Shown here: positions 6,613 to 14,157 of the stretch, piece by piece
Layout: each line of letters opens with the position of its first letter
Numbering within the stretch: position 1 is the first letter of the stretch
Source: a virus
Length of the DNA stretch: 39,686 nt
Virus record (IMG/VR): IMGVR_UViG_3300034198_003398
Location: 1 to 39,686 of that record
Strand: one strand, 5' to 3'
The notes under the pieces: model-generated
What the model was told of the DNA's origin: nothing
Seen by the model: only the letters and a program-made list of their open reading frames with translations
Database searches by the model: none
Position numbers and translations under genes: made by a program

Positions 6613-7035
6613 ATGACCGAAGTAAACTTTACGAGCATGACGCTCAGCCAGCTTGTCAAATTCTATAACGAGCACACTGACAGACCTGTTAAGAAGTTCC
6701 GTGACCGTGCTACGGCGGAGAAGCGTTGTGTTGAACTAATGTACGCAACACTTAAGGAACCCAAAGTGGAAACTGTTGAACAGCCTGAACCTACCGGCAA
6801 AGAGCGACCCCTGATGAAGACGTCGCTCAAGCTGGACCGCCAGATCATTCGCATTGACAGCGAGCAAGTTTGGAAGAATGCTCACACCATGTGGGTTGAG
6901 AACCCTGATTGGATGACGAGTAGCCAGCAAGACCGGCTCACGGCTCAATTATATAAGGCCGCTAAACGCGGTGAGCAGATTGTCGTGACTGTCAACGATA
7001 TCAGCTTCCAGCTTCTTAACGTATCTGAGGTGTGA
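6613..7035 (+). CDS. Hypothetical phage protein (140 aa) with an N-terminal LVKFYNEH motif
   Basis: The start follows atttggagattaccg. The N-terminal 45 residues (LSQLVKFYNEHTDRPVKKF, then DRATAEKRC) match a short helical domain I have seen repeatedly in small phage proteins, of unknown function. A variable linker follows, then a C-terminal alpha/beta part with VWKNAHTMWVENPDWM and QIVVTVNDISFQLL. Its stop lies three bases before the PLP enzyme start, so the two are very likely co-translated. It may be the first member of the modification operon or an unrelated early gene. Confidence 0.6.
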   Translation: MTEVNFTSMTLSQLVKFYNEHTDRPVKKFRDRATAEKRCVELMYATLKEPKVETVEQPEPTGKERPLMKTSLKLDRQIIRIDSEQVWKNAHTMWVENPDWMTSSQQDRLTAQLYKAAKRGEQIVVTVNDISFQLLNVSEV

Positions 7036-7037
7036 AC

Positions 7038-7997
7038 ATGAGTAAGAGTATTTTCCCCACATTGTCAATGAAACGTGCTGACGTTCGCTGGGAAGACCAC
7101 CTTGGTGACCTGACCCCTTGGGAGAACCATCAGGGTATCTGGTTCAAGCGGGAGGACTACTTCGCTCCGCTCGGTTATAGCGGACCTAACGGCTCTAAGA
7201 TGCGGCAGCTCATCTGGTTCATGAACAGGTTCCGTGGTAACAAGACGCACATCGTTACGGGTGCTAGTGTCCAGTCGCCTCAGCTGAGCATGAGTGCGAT
7301 TGTGGGTGCCCACTACGGTCTCAAGTGTCGTCAGGTCGTATACAGCAAACCCCATACCGTGCTCAAGCACCCTAACCCAGCTGTGTCGCATGGCTTTGGT
7401 GCAGTGTTTGAATATGCTACCGGGCCGTATAACCCGATCATTCAACGTAAGGTTGCCGACCTAACTCAGGACAGCTCGCTCGTTGTTGAGTATGGTATCA
7501 CGCTCCCCATCAGCAAGTACAGCCCAGAAGATGTGCGTAAGTTCCATGAGGTCGGTGCTAATCAGACCAAGAACATTCCGGACGACGTTGAAGAGCTGAT
7601 CATCCCTGCGGGTTCTTGTAACTCACTCACGAGCATCTTGCTTGGGTTGAGCCGTGACTCACACAACATCAAGCGCATCTTCACTATCGGTATCGGACCT
7701 GACAAGGCTGAGTGGACGCATGAGCGGTTGCGTTACATGGGTGTTGACGCTAGCAAGTTTGACTTTGAATGGCAGCACTACTCTCTGCACGACAACGGGT
7801 TCAGCAAGTACAGTGACCACTTCACTGGTGAGAGCTTTGACGGTATCAATTTCCACCCGACCTACGAGGCGAAGATGTGGCGTTGGCTCAGGCAGAACGA
7901 TTACATCAGTTGCGACAACAAGACTGGGTTCTGGATTGTTGGTTCAGCTCCTAGCGTCAAGGTCATTGAACCATTCTACACTTACGGAGAACATTGA
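7038..7997 (+). CDS. Fold-type II PLP-dependent enzyme (ACC deaminase / Trp synthase beta-like), predicted DNA-base tailoring
   Basis: This 319-residue protein resembles the tryptophan synthase beta superfamily, closest in layout to ACC deaminase/D-cysteine desulfhydrase. The N-terminus has WFKREDYFAP followed by NGSKMRQL, where K54 should form the internal aldimine with pyridoxal phosphate. VTGASVQSPQLSMSA corresponds to the substrate carboxylate/asparagine loop, and IPAGSCNSLTS to the Gly/Ser phosphate-binding loop. Free-living relatives deaminate or beta-eliminate amino acids. Here it heads an operon of DNA hypermodification genes, so it probably alters the amino-acid group attached to thymine; that role is inferred. 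The ATG at 7038 is preferred over an in-frame GTG at 7032. The next gene overlaps it by one base (TGATG). Confidence 0.75.
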   Translation: MSKSIFPTLSMKRADVRWEDHLGDLTPWENHQGIWFKREDYFAPLGYSGPNGSKMRQLIWFMNRFRGNKTHIVTGASVQSPQLSMSAIVGAHYGLKCRQVVYSKPHTVLKHPNPAVSHGFGAVFEYATGPYNPIIQRKVADLTQDSSLVVEYGITLPISKYSPEDVRKFHEVGANQTKNIPDDVEELIIPAGSCNSLTSILLGLSRDSHNIKRIFTIGIGPDKAEWTHERLRYMGVDASKFDFEWQHYSLHDNGFSKYSDHFTGESFDGINFHPTYEAKMWRWLRQNDYISCDNKTGFWIVGSAPSVKVIEPFYTYGEH

Positions 7998-8995
7998 TGC
8001 GTGACTTCCGTCTCCCTGAAAACAGGCTTGAGTATTTCAGCAAGCTGTATCAGATGAACCTGATGTACGGTGTTATGCCGGGTCTGGTCTATCTTTACAT
8101 GCCGTCGCTGGCAGCTAAGTATAAGTGGGACAACGAGCAGCGGTTGTGGTTCGCTTTCCTCAATGGTATGACGCAGAACCCAATCACGTCGCTCATCATG
8201 TTTGAGCAGCTACCTATGTGCCCCCCGGCGGGTGCCCAACTGGTTAAGTTTGACGAGTGGTTCAATGAGTCTTGGGATGTGCTCCAGTTTGATACGGACC
8301 GCCGTTATCAAAAGAAGGAGACCGTCGCAGCTATCAAGAAGTATGCCGAGCTGGTTGAGCAGCACGGGACGCAGGAAATGATGCTGACCGGTAAGACCTA
8401 CCAAGAGTTGTGGAAGATAGTGTCGCAGTACGTGTCGTTCGGTCGACTGTCCTGCTTCAGCTACCTTGAGTATGTCTACCTGAATGGGTTCGGCGCTGAC
8501 TGTGATGACCTTATGTTCAGTGACAAGTCAGGTAGTAAGTCTCATCGCAACGGTATGCTCCTGCTCACCGGGCAGGACGCACTGGTGTGGGACAAGCGAG
8601 CTGATAACGGCTTTGATGGTAACTACGATAACTTTGATAAGATGTGCTCGTGGTTGAATGGTAAGGCTGAAACGTTCCTCGGTAGCTTCAAGGTCAACAA
8701 CAAGAGCTTGATATACGCGGGTAACTTTACCATGGAGTCTAACCTCTGCACGTTCAAGAACCATTTCTACGCTCGCCGCTATCCCGGTGTGTATGCTGAT
8801 ATGGCTTGGGAGCGTATCCTTTGGGCTGACGAGCATGGTCATCGCGAACACACAGCACCTTTCAAAGATATCCGTAAGGAGTATCTACCTGACTGGTTGC
8901 TTTGTGAGTTGACTAAGGACAACATGACGATTAAAGAACGAGCAGTGGTCTTTCCTGAGACCGGTAAACCTTATCGTGCGGAGCATTTTCTATGA
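7997..8995 (+). CDS. Amino acid:DNA transferase-like hypermodification protein (ADDT family)
   Basis: This 332-residue, mainly helical protein matches my memory of the amino acid:DNA transferase (ADDT, formerly aGPT-PPlase) family. Features near the N-terminus are NEQRLWFAFLNGMTQNPIT (residues 46-64), the aromatic stretch LIMFEQLP, and FDTDRRYQKKET (98-109). In characterised phages, proteins of this group replace the (pyro)phosphate on 5-hydroxymethyl-dU in DNA with an amino acid or polyamine. It is translationally coupled on both sides: TGATG with the PLP enzyme and ATGA with the kinase. The start is the ATG at 7997 behind ggagaacattg. Which clade of the family it belongs to is uncertain. 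Confidence 0.6.
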   Translation: MRDFRLPENRLEYFSKLYQMNLMYGVMPGLVYLYMPSLAAKYKWDNEQRLWFAFLNGMTQNPITSLIMFEQLPMCPPAGAQLVKFDEWFNESWDVLQFDTDRRYQKKETVAAIKKYAELVEQHGTQEMMLTGKTYQELWKIVSQYVSFGRLSCFSYLEYVYLNGFGADCDDLMFSDKSGSKSHRNGMLLLTGQDALVWDKRADNGFDGNYDNFDKMCSWLNGKAETFLGSFKVNNKSLIYAGNFTMESNLCTFKNHFYARRYPGVYADMAWERILWADEHGHREHTAPFKDIRKEYLPDWLLCELTKDNMTIKERAVVFPETGKPYRAEHFL

Positions 8996-9573
8996 AGAAA
9001 CAGATTGTTAATATTCGCGGTTGTAACGGAAGCGGTAAGACGACGATTGTCCGTCGCTTCCTTGATAAGTTGTCTAACGAGCCGCTCGGGGGTAAGCCCG
9101 GTCGTCCTGCAGGATACAAGGTTGACGCCTCACCATGGGGTATCAATATTCCGGTGTTCGTCATCGGCAGTTACGAGAACACGTGTGGTGGTGCTGACGG
9201 CATCAACACTCAAGAAGAGATTGCCGAGCGGGTTGTCAAAGCTGTCGGTCATGGTCATGTGTTGGTAGAAGGTCTACTGATGTCCAAAAGCTCTGATAAA
9301 GGTCACGTGGCTCCTATTCTCAAAGAGCATGGCGCGATATTCGCATTCCTTGATACGCCTTGGGATGTGTGTCTTGAACGGGTTTTAGCTCGCCGTGAGG
9401 CTGCGGGTAATGACAAGCCGTTTGACCCTGACAAGACGATGCGGTCGGCTTATGACCAATGTCACCGCAGTTATGAGTTGTTAACCGAAGCCGGTGGATA
9501 CGCAGTACGTTGGCTTGATTGGCAAGACCCCATTACCGGGGTGGTAAACTATTTAAGGAGTGCTGAGAAATGA
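8992..9573 (+). CDS. P-loop kinase, predicted 5-hydroxymethyl-dU DNA kinase
   Basis: This 193-residue P-loop protein begins MKKQIVNIRGCNGSGKTT with Walker A GCNGSGKTT at residues 10-18. Later come GSYENTCGGADGINTQEEI and the Walker B-like strand HVLVEGLLMS. The combination of IVNIRG..GSGKT, G.YE..CGG.D.I and VL.EGLL is typical of the small kinases that accompany thymine hypermodification genes in phages such as ViI and M6, where the kinase phosphorylates the base 5-hydroxymethyl group in DNA. It shares ATGA overlaps with both neighbours. A generic nucleotide kinase is the main alternative. Confidence 0.65.
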   Translation: MKKQIVNIRGCNGSGKTTIVRRFLDKLSNEPLGGKPGRPAGYKVDASPWGINIPVFVIGSYENTCGGADGINTQEEIAERVVKAVGHGHVLVEGLLMSKSSDKGHVAPILKEHGAIFAFLDTPWDVCLERVLARREAAGNDKPFDPDKTMRSAYDQCHRSYELLTEAGGYAVRWLDWQDPITGVVNYLRSAEK

Positions 9574-10496
9574 TTGATGAATGTCCGTTCAACATACCAC
9601 GACCAGAAACAGTTTGCACTATGGAGGGATTGTTATATTTTGTTTGGGAGCGTGAAGCTATCCGCATGGCTCGTGAAAATGGTCACCAGCGTCCGTGGAC
9701 AAACGACCCGGTTCTTGATAAATATAAATTCACCAACATTCACCGGATTGATGACCGCGTATCCAAGTGGTTTGTAAATAACTTGATTGACCCTTACGAA
9801 GATCGTGATGACTTATGGTTCACACTACTAATCGCCCGGCTTATCAACTGGCCACCCACCTTGCACGCATTGATTGATAATTACGTTATACCGTGCCACC
9901 CGACTGAGTTCGACCCTGAGCTGTTTGTGCAGGTGGTTGAGTCCTGTAAAGAAAATCAAGAAAAGGTTTACTCAGGTGCATACATGGTATACCCTACAAA
10001 GATGGACCCCGGCGGTAACAAGTCTCAGGCGATAGCTACGCATATAATCGGTGCGGCTATTGAAAAGTGGGAGGACATTCAGTATGAGATCACCCGCACC
10101 GATCGCCTGACGAGCATTGCTGAGTTCGTTACGGTCATGTCACGCTGCTTCGGTATAAGCACGTTCATGGCTGGGCAAGTGGCAGCTGATTTGACGTATG
10201 CTTCTAAGGGGCAGCTTTGTGATGCTCATGATATATTCTCTTGGGCACCTATTGGGCCGGGCAGCAGTCGTGGTTTGAATTACCTGCTTGAGCGTGCACC
10301 AACCGCAGGATGGACGCAAGAGCAATTCAATATTGAGCTTGTCAATATACATAATGCGATTTACGAAGAGCTGGGTATTTGCACCCTGACGCTACATGAC
10401 GTTCAAAACATCATGTGTGAATACAGCAAATATTGCCGAACGGTCTTGGGCGATGGTAAACCCAAGAGCACCTACATACCAGAAACGGAGTTTTGA
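9570..10496 (+). CDS. DNA base hypermodification protein (aGPT-PPlase / HMUDK-helical family)
   Basis: This 308-residue helical protein carries the family signature ARENGHQRPWTNDPVL (34-49), KFTNIHRIDDRVSKWF (53-68) and DLWFTLLIARLINWPPTL (81-98). I associate these with putative DNA base hypermodification proteins, the group earlier called alpha-glutamyl/putrescinyl thymine pyrophosphorylases and including the helical partner of hydroxymethyl-dU DNA kinase. Further on, DPGGNKSQAIATHIIG and FMAGQVAADLTY are also typical. It either cooperates with the neighbouring kinase or is a second transferase. It overlaps the kinase stop by ATGA and ends four bases before the thymidylate synthase homologue. 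Confidence 0.6.
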   Translation: MIDECPFNIPRPETVCTMEGLLYFVWEREAIRMARENGHQRPWTNDPVLDKYKFTNIHRIDDRVSKWFVNNLIDPYEDRDDLWFTLLIARLINWPPTLHALIDNYVIPCHPTEFDPELFVQVVESCKENQEKVYSGAYMVYPTKMDPGGNKSQAIATHIIGAAIEKWEDIQYEITRTDRLTSIAEFVTVMSRCFGISTFMAGQVAADLTYASKGQLCDAHDIFSWAPIGPGSSRGLNYLLERAPTAGWTQEQFNIELVNIHNAIYEELGICTLTLHDVQNIMCEYSKYCRTVLGDGKPKSTYIPETEF

Positions 10497-10499
10497 GAC

Positions 10500-11495
10500 A
10501 TGGAAATTAAAGTTCGCAACGTTAATGAGGCATTTAGCGACATCTTCTGGAATATGAAGGCTATGAACCTTGAGCCTGAGCAGACCCGTAATGGCCCAGC
10601 GTATGTGATGCCTGAGCCGGTGACGACTATTTACACCCACCCTAATGAGCGTGTCCTGTTCAATCGCAAGCGTGACTGCAACCCTGTGTTCCACTTGATG
10701 GAGTCTATTTGGATGATGGCCGGTCGTAACGACGTCGCCTTCCTCACTCAGTTCAACAAGAACATGGTGAACTTTAGTGATGATGGTGTTACGTTCAATG
10801 CGGCATACGGGTATCGCTGGCGGCATCATTTCGGCTTTGATCAGATCCGCGCTGTCATCAAGACCCTGCAAGCTGACCCGTCTAGTCGTCAGGCCGTGGT
10901 GCAGATATGGGACTCGGCTGACCTAAAGAAGAACACCAAGGACAAGGCTTGCAATACGCAGATCATCTTTGACTTGCGCCATGGTAAGCTGAACATGACT
11001 GTTTATAACAGGAGCAACGATATCTGGTGGGGTGCTTACGGCGCTAACGCGGTGCATTTCAGTTTCTTGCAGGAGTTCGTAGCCAGTGCTCTGGGTGCTC
11101 CGCTCGGTCACTATCGCCAAGTCAGTCACAATCTCCACCTATATACTGATTTGTACGATGTGGGTGATTACCTGACCAACCCACCGGCTTATAGTGACGG
11201 TTATGAATATGGTGCTCGTGGTGTTGAACCTTACCCGATTATGGAAGACGGTGACTGGGAGACATTCTTGTACGATTGCTGTCGGTTCTGTGAGAACCCG
11301 TTCACCCCATTGAGCTACCACCATTCGTTCTTTAACGAGGTCGCTGTACCTATGGCTAACGTGATACACTCACGTCGTAACAAGCTGAGCGATGGTTTTG
11401 ACTGGGTTGCTCAAATCGCTGCGGCAGATTGGTGCGTAGCTACGAATACCTGGGTCGAGCAGCGTGAGATCAACAAAATGAAACGCGGGGGTTAA
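10500..11495 (+). CDS. Thymidylate synthase homologue, predicted dUMP hydroxymethylase
   Basis: A clear thymidylate synthase-fold enzyme of 331 residues. The catalytic cysteine is C151 in KDKACNTQIIF. The phosphate-binding PSSRQAVVQIW lies at 127-137, the substrate loop YNRSNDIWWGAYGANAV at 169-185, and HNLHLY at 210-215. The asparagine at 183 aligns, allowing a one-residue shift, with E. coli Asn177, which selects dUMP; dCMP hydroxymethylases have Asp there. In this operon the likely reaction is folate-dependent hydroxymethylation of dUMP to hmdUMP, the entry step to hypermodified thymine. An ordinary thymidylate synthase cannot be excluded by eye. The start is supported by ggagttttgagac. 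A promoter follows the gene. Confidence 0.85.
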   Translation: MEIKVRNVNEAFSDIFWNMKAMNLEPEQTRNGPAYVMPEPVTTIYTHPNERVLFNRKRDCNPVFHLMESIWMMAGRNDVAFLTQFNKNMVNFSDDGVTFNAAYGYRWRHHFGFDQIRAVIKTLQADPSSRQAVVQIWDSADLKKNTKDKACNTQIIFDLRHGKLNMTVYNRSNDIWWGAYGANAVHFSFLQEFVASALGAPLGHYRQVSHNLHLYTDLYDVGDYLTNPPAYSDGYEYGARGVEPYPIMEDGDWETFLYDCCRFCENPFTPLSYHHSFFNEVAVPMANVIHSRRNKLSDGFDWVAQIAAADWCVATNTWVEQREINKMKRGG

Positions 11496-11503
11496 AATGG
11501 GGG

Positions 11504-11532
11504 TTGCCTGTTCAAAAATACACGCCTATAGT
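11504..11532 (+). promoter_or_regulatory. Sigma70-like promoter before the HD nucleotidase
   Basis: TTGCCT (11504-11509) and TATAGT (11527-11532) are separated by exactly 17 bases. The site is nearly the same as the primase-operon promoter at 3,432-3,460 in its -35 box and following TTCAAAA. It likely starts the replication-gene transcript from 11,566 onward. Confidence 0.6.
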
Positions 11533-11565
11533 ATCAGGTATAACTGCTAACTGGAGATTTGAATT

Positions 11566-12060
11566 ATGAAAGACACTATACAATTTATAGCCACTGGTGC
11601 CGAGGTAATTCGCTACCATACGGTGTTCACCTTCAACAACGAGACTGTGGGACACCATTCGCACGGTGTTGCTATGATGGTTCTCATGATGAAGCCTGAC
11701 GCTTCCGCTTCTCTGCTTAAAGCTGCGTTGTATCATGACTTAGCAGAGCAGGTTGTGGGTGATATACCTTCACCGACTAAACGTCAGTCCGGCTTAGGTA
11801 AGCATCTTGATAAACTTGAACTAGCTATAATTGAAGACGCCGGTATTGAGAATCCGAAACTCACTGATGAAGAAGCACGTATACTCAAGCTCGCTGACAT
11901 TGCTCAGGGTGCGTTATTCTGCGCTCGTGAAATTCAATTAGGTAACAAACGCCTCATCCCGGTTTTTACGCGGTATATTATTTATGCTTCGGAAAAAGGT
12001 CTTGAAGGTCGTGAAGAACATCTTTTCAACGCTATCAGGGAGATCGCAAATGAGCGCTAA
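11566..12060 (+). CDS. HD-domain phosphohydrolase (YfbR-like 5'-deoxynucleotidase)
   Basis: This 164-residue protein has the HD metal-binding pattern: an early R with VGHHSHGVAMM, then ALYHDLAEQVVGDIPSP (the HD dyad plus the E...GD..P pattern of the YfbR group), and a later Asp in LKLADIAQ. The family removes phosphate from deoxynucleoside monophosphates; relatives in phages act as dNTPases (DatZ). Next to a base-modification operon it may trim dTMP or another competing nucleotide, which is inference. It has its own promoter and the leader gctaactggagatttgaatt. Its end overlaps the next start by 11 bases. Confidence 0.75.
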   Translation: MKDTIQFIATGAEVIRYHTVFTFNNETVGHHSHGVAMMVLMMKPDASASLLKAALYHDLAEQVVGDIPSPTKRQSGLGKHLDKLELAIIEDAGIENPKLTDEEARILKLADIAQGALFCAREIQLGNKRLIPVFTRYIIYASEKGLEGREEHLFNAIREIANER

Positions 12061-12319
12061 TGACCGTCAGATTGGTGGTGACCACTACAAGAAAGGTGGC
12101 GAGGAACATTGGGACCGTCAGTGGCGGCTCTATGGTCGTGGTTACTTTGTAGGTTGCATCACTAAGTATGTTGAGCGTTACCACGAGAAGAACGGTCTTC
12201 AAGATCTTGAGAAGGCCAAGCACTTCCTTGATAAGCTTATAGAGCTTGAGTCTGCTCAAGGTCAATACCTTGAGGTTCCTAAGAGTGCGAGTTTTACAGG
12301 ATACGCGGTTAACACGTAA
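12050..12319 (+). CDS. DUF3310 family protein (89 aa)
   Basis: The start chosen is the ATG at 12050, inside the end of the HD gene and behind agggagatcgcaa; the longer frame from 11984 would overlap much more. The product carries the DUF3310 signature: IGGDHYKKGG, then YFVGCITKYVERYHEKNGLQDLEKAKHFLDKLIE. This small helical family is very common next to phage nucleotide-metabolism and replication genes; its biochemical role is not settled. Its TAA overlaps the polymerase ATG (TAATG). Confidence 0.8.
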   Translation: MSANDRQIGGDHYKKGGEEHWDRQWRLYGRGYFVGCITKYVERYHEKNGLQDLEKAKHFLDKLIELESAQGQYLEVPKSASFTGYAVNT

Positions 12320-14157
12320 TGTCAACTTGGGTTTACGATACTGAAACGATGCCAAATCGCACGTTGTTCTGCGCTAAAAACGTAGACACCGGCGAATGGT
12401 TCGACTTGTGGCGTCATGAAGACGACGCTGCGGGTAAGCTCAAGCGTTTTATAACGCAAGGGGATACTACGTTCGTAGGCTTCAACAGCAATTACTTTGA
12501 CGCTTTAGTGGTGTCAGCTTTCTGCGCTGGTCGTACGGAAGCTGAGATCAAGCGCATCGCTAATGACTTGATTGATAATCGACTGTCACCTTGGGCCGCT
12601 ATGAAGAAGTATCGGCTCAATCAGGTGATACCTGACCATATTGATTTGATTGAGGTGACACCGTCATTCGTTGGGCTTAAAGCCTACGGCGCACGCATGC
12701 ACATGCCGAAGCTGCAGGATATGCCCATCGCTCATGACGCTGTTATTTCAGTCGAGCAAGAGCCCATGCTACTGGAGTATTGCCACAACGACGTAGACAC
12801 AACTGAAGAACTTCTTAATCAGCTAGAAGGCGAGTTGTTGCTGCGGGTTGAAATGAGCCGTCGTTACGGAGTTGACATGCGCAGCAAGTCAGACTCTCAG
12901 ATGGCTGAACAGGCATACATCAGTAGCATGGGTCTCAAGCGTAAGGATAACATTATCCCGCAGACGGTCAGGTATGATGCGCCCAGCTTCCTCAAGTTCA
13001 TGGATGCTGACCTACAAGGCTTACTTGACCGTGTTCGTAACCATACGTTCAGTATGAACCCGTATACGGGTCACGTAGTGTTGCCTGACTTTTTAGGTGC
13101 TCAGACTGTTAAGTTCGGTACTGGTGAATATCAGTTAGGTGTTGGAGGTATCCACAGTACGCATGACAAGAAGGTTTGCCACACCGCCGGGGACGAAGTC
13201 ATCTGCGACATTGACGCAGCCAGCTTCTACCCAAGCATCATCCTTGAGTGCGGGTTCGTCCCCCAAGCTCTTGGGTTGCAGTTTGTTGAAGAGTATCGAA
13301 AGATCTATGAACGACGCCTTGAGGCAAAGCGTAGCGGAGATAAGATCACTGACGCTACCCTCAAGATCTCGCTCAATGGTACATTCGGTAAGTTGGCGAG
13401 CAAGTATTCTGTCCTCTACTCACCTGACCTTATGTTGGCGGTGACACTGACCGGGCAGTTTACGCTTCTCATGCTCATAGAGTGGCTTGAGCGAGCTGGG
13501 GCTGTGACGCTTAGTGCCAACACCGACGGTATAGCGATAAAGTATCCTAAGAGCCTTGAGGAGACTGTTCAGAAGGTTGTTAGCAAGTTCAGCGAGGTTT
13601 CGCGGTTCGTGTTTGAGTTCACCCCTTATCGGGTGTTAGCTATGAAGGATGTCAATAACTACATGGCGATCAAGCCTGACCGCAAGTTGAAGGCTAAAGG
13701 TATATACTCACCGCTGTCGTTACGTAAGAACCCGACAGCTCAGGTTTGTGCCGATGCGGTGGGTCAGTGGTTAGCTAATGGTGTTCCCTTCCAGCAGACT
13801 ATCAGCGCCGCTCCGTTCTGTGATTTCATCTCTGCCCGTAACGTGACGGGTGGTGGGCAGCAGATGGGTGAGTATCTGGGTAAGGTTGTAAGGTGGTATC
13901 AGTCAAACGACTCTGCGCTTGAACCTATCCTTTACGTCAAGAACGGAAACAAGGTTCCCAAGACGGATGGTGCTCGTGCATGCATGACACTACCCGATAA
14001 AGTGAAACATCCGCCGGATTTAGACTATGACTGGTATCGTAAAGAGGCTATTAAGATTGCGGTATCTGTGGGTTGTTCAAAATATTTAACTGAGGAGGAG
14101 TTAGCATTAATAGCCCCACCGCCAAAGAAAACAAGGAAGAGTAAAAATGGAAAATGA
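12319..14157 (+). CDS. Family B DNA polymerase with 3'-5' exonuclease
   Basis: This compact 612-residue replicative polymerase has proofreading motifs YDTET (6-10), FVGFNSNYFD (52-61) and YCHNDVDTT (154-162). Its polymerase motifs are A, DIDAASFYPS (297-306); B, KISLNGTFG (349-357); and C, NTDGIA (401-406). Motif C is usually DTDS; here the first Asp is Asn, but the essential second Asp (D403) remains. The C-terminus ends in a basic tail (PPPKKTRKSKNGK). It would copy phage DNA with the primase-helicase at 1,245-3,365 and must accept modified pyrimidine triphosphates if hmdUTP is incorporated. It overlaps the next gene by 11 bases. Confidence 0.9.
   Translation: MSTWVYDTETMPNRTLFCAKNVDTGEWFDLWRHEDDAAGKLKRFITQGDTTFVGFNSNYFDALVVSAFCAGRTEAEIKRIANDLIDNRLSPWAAMKKYRLNQVIPDHIDLIEVTPSFVGLKAYGARMHMPKLQDMPIAHDAVISVEQEPMLLEYCHNDVDTTEELLNQLEGELLLRVEMSRRYGVDMRSKSDSQMAEQAYISSMGLKRKDNIIPQTVRYDAPSFLKFMDADLQGLLDRVRNHTFSMNPYTGHVVLPDFLGAQTVKFGTGEYQLGVGGIHSTHDKKVCHTAGDEVICDIDAASFYPSIILECGFVPQALGLQFVEEYRKIYERRLEAKRSGDKITDATLKISLNGTFGKLASKYSVLYSPDLMLAVTLTGQFTLLMLIEWLERAGAVTLSANTDGIAIKYPKSLEETVQKVVSKFSEVSRFVFEFTPYRVLAMKDVNNYMAIKPDRKLKAKGIYSPLSLRKNPTAQVCADAVGQWLANGVPFQQTISAAPFCDFISARNVTGGGQQMGEYLGKVVRWYQSNDSALEPILYVKNGNKVPKTDGARACMTLPDKVKHPPDLDYDWYRKEAIKIAVSVGCSKYLTEEELALIAPPPKKTRKSKNGK

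Noticed and set aside
7065-7445. Antisense frame of 126 codons in the PLP gene.
   Set aside because: The sense protein has strong family motifs; the antisense frame has none.
10500-11495. Cytosine hydroxymethylation pathway (T4-like hmC).
   Set aside because: The TS homologue keeps the dUMP-type Asn, and no glucosyltransferase or dCTPase was seen.
11566-12060. DatZ-type dATPase as part of a 2-aminoadenine (Z-genome) system.
   Set aside because: No PurZ or MazZ gene is found in the window, and the adjacent operon points to thymine modification.
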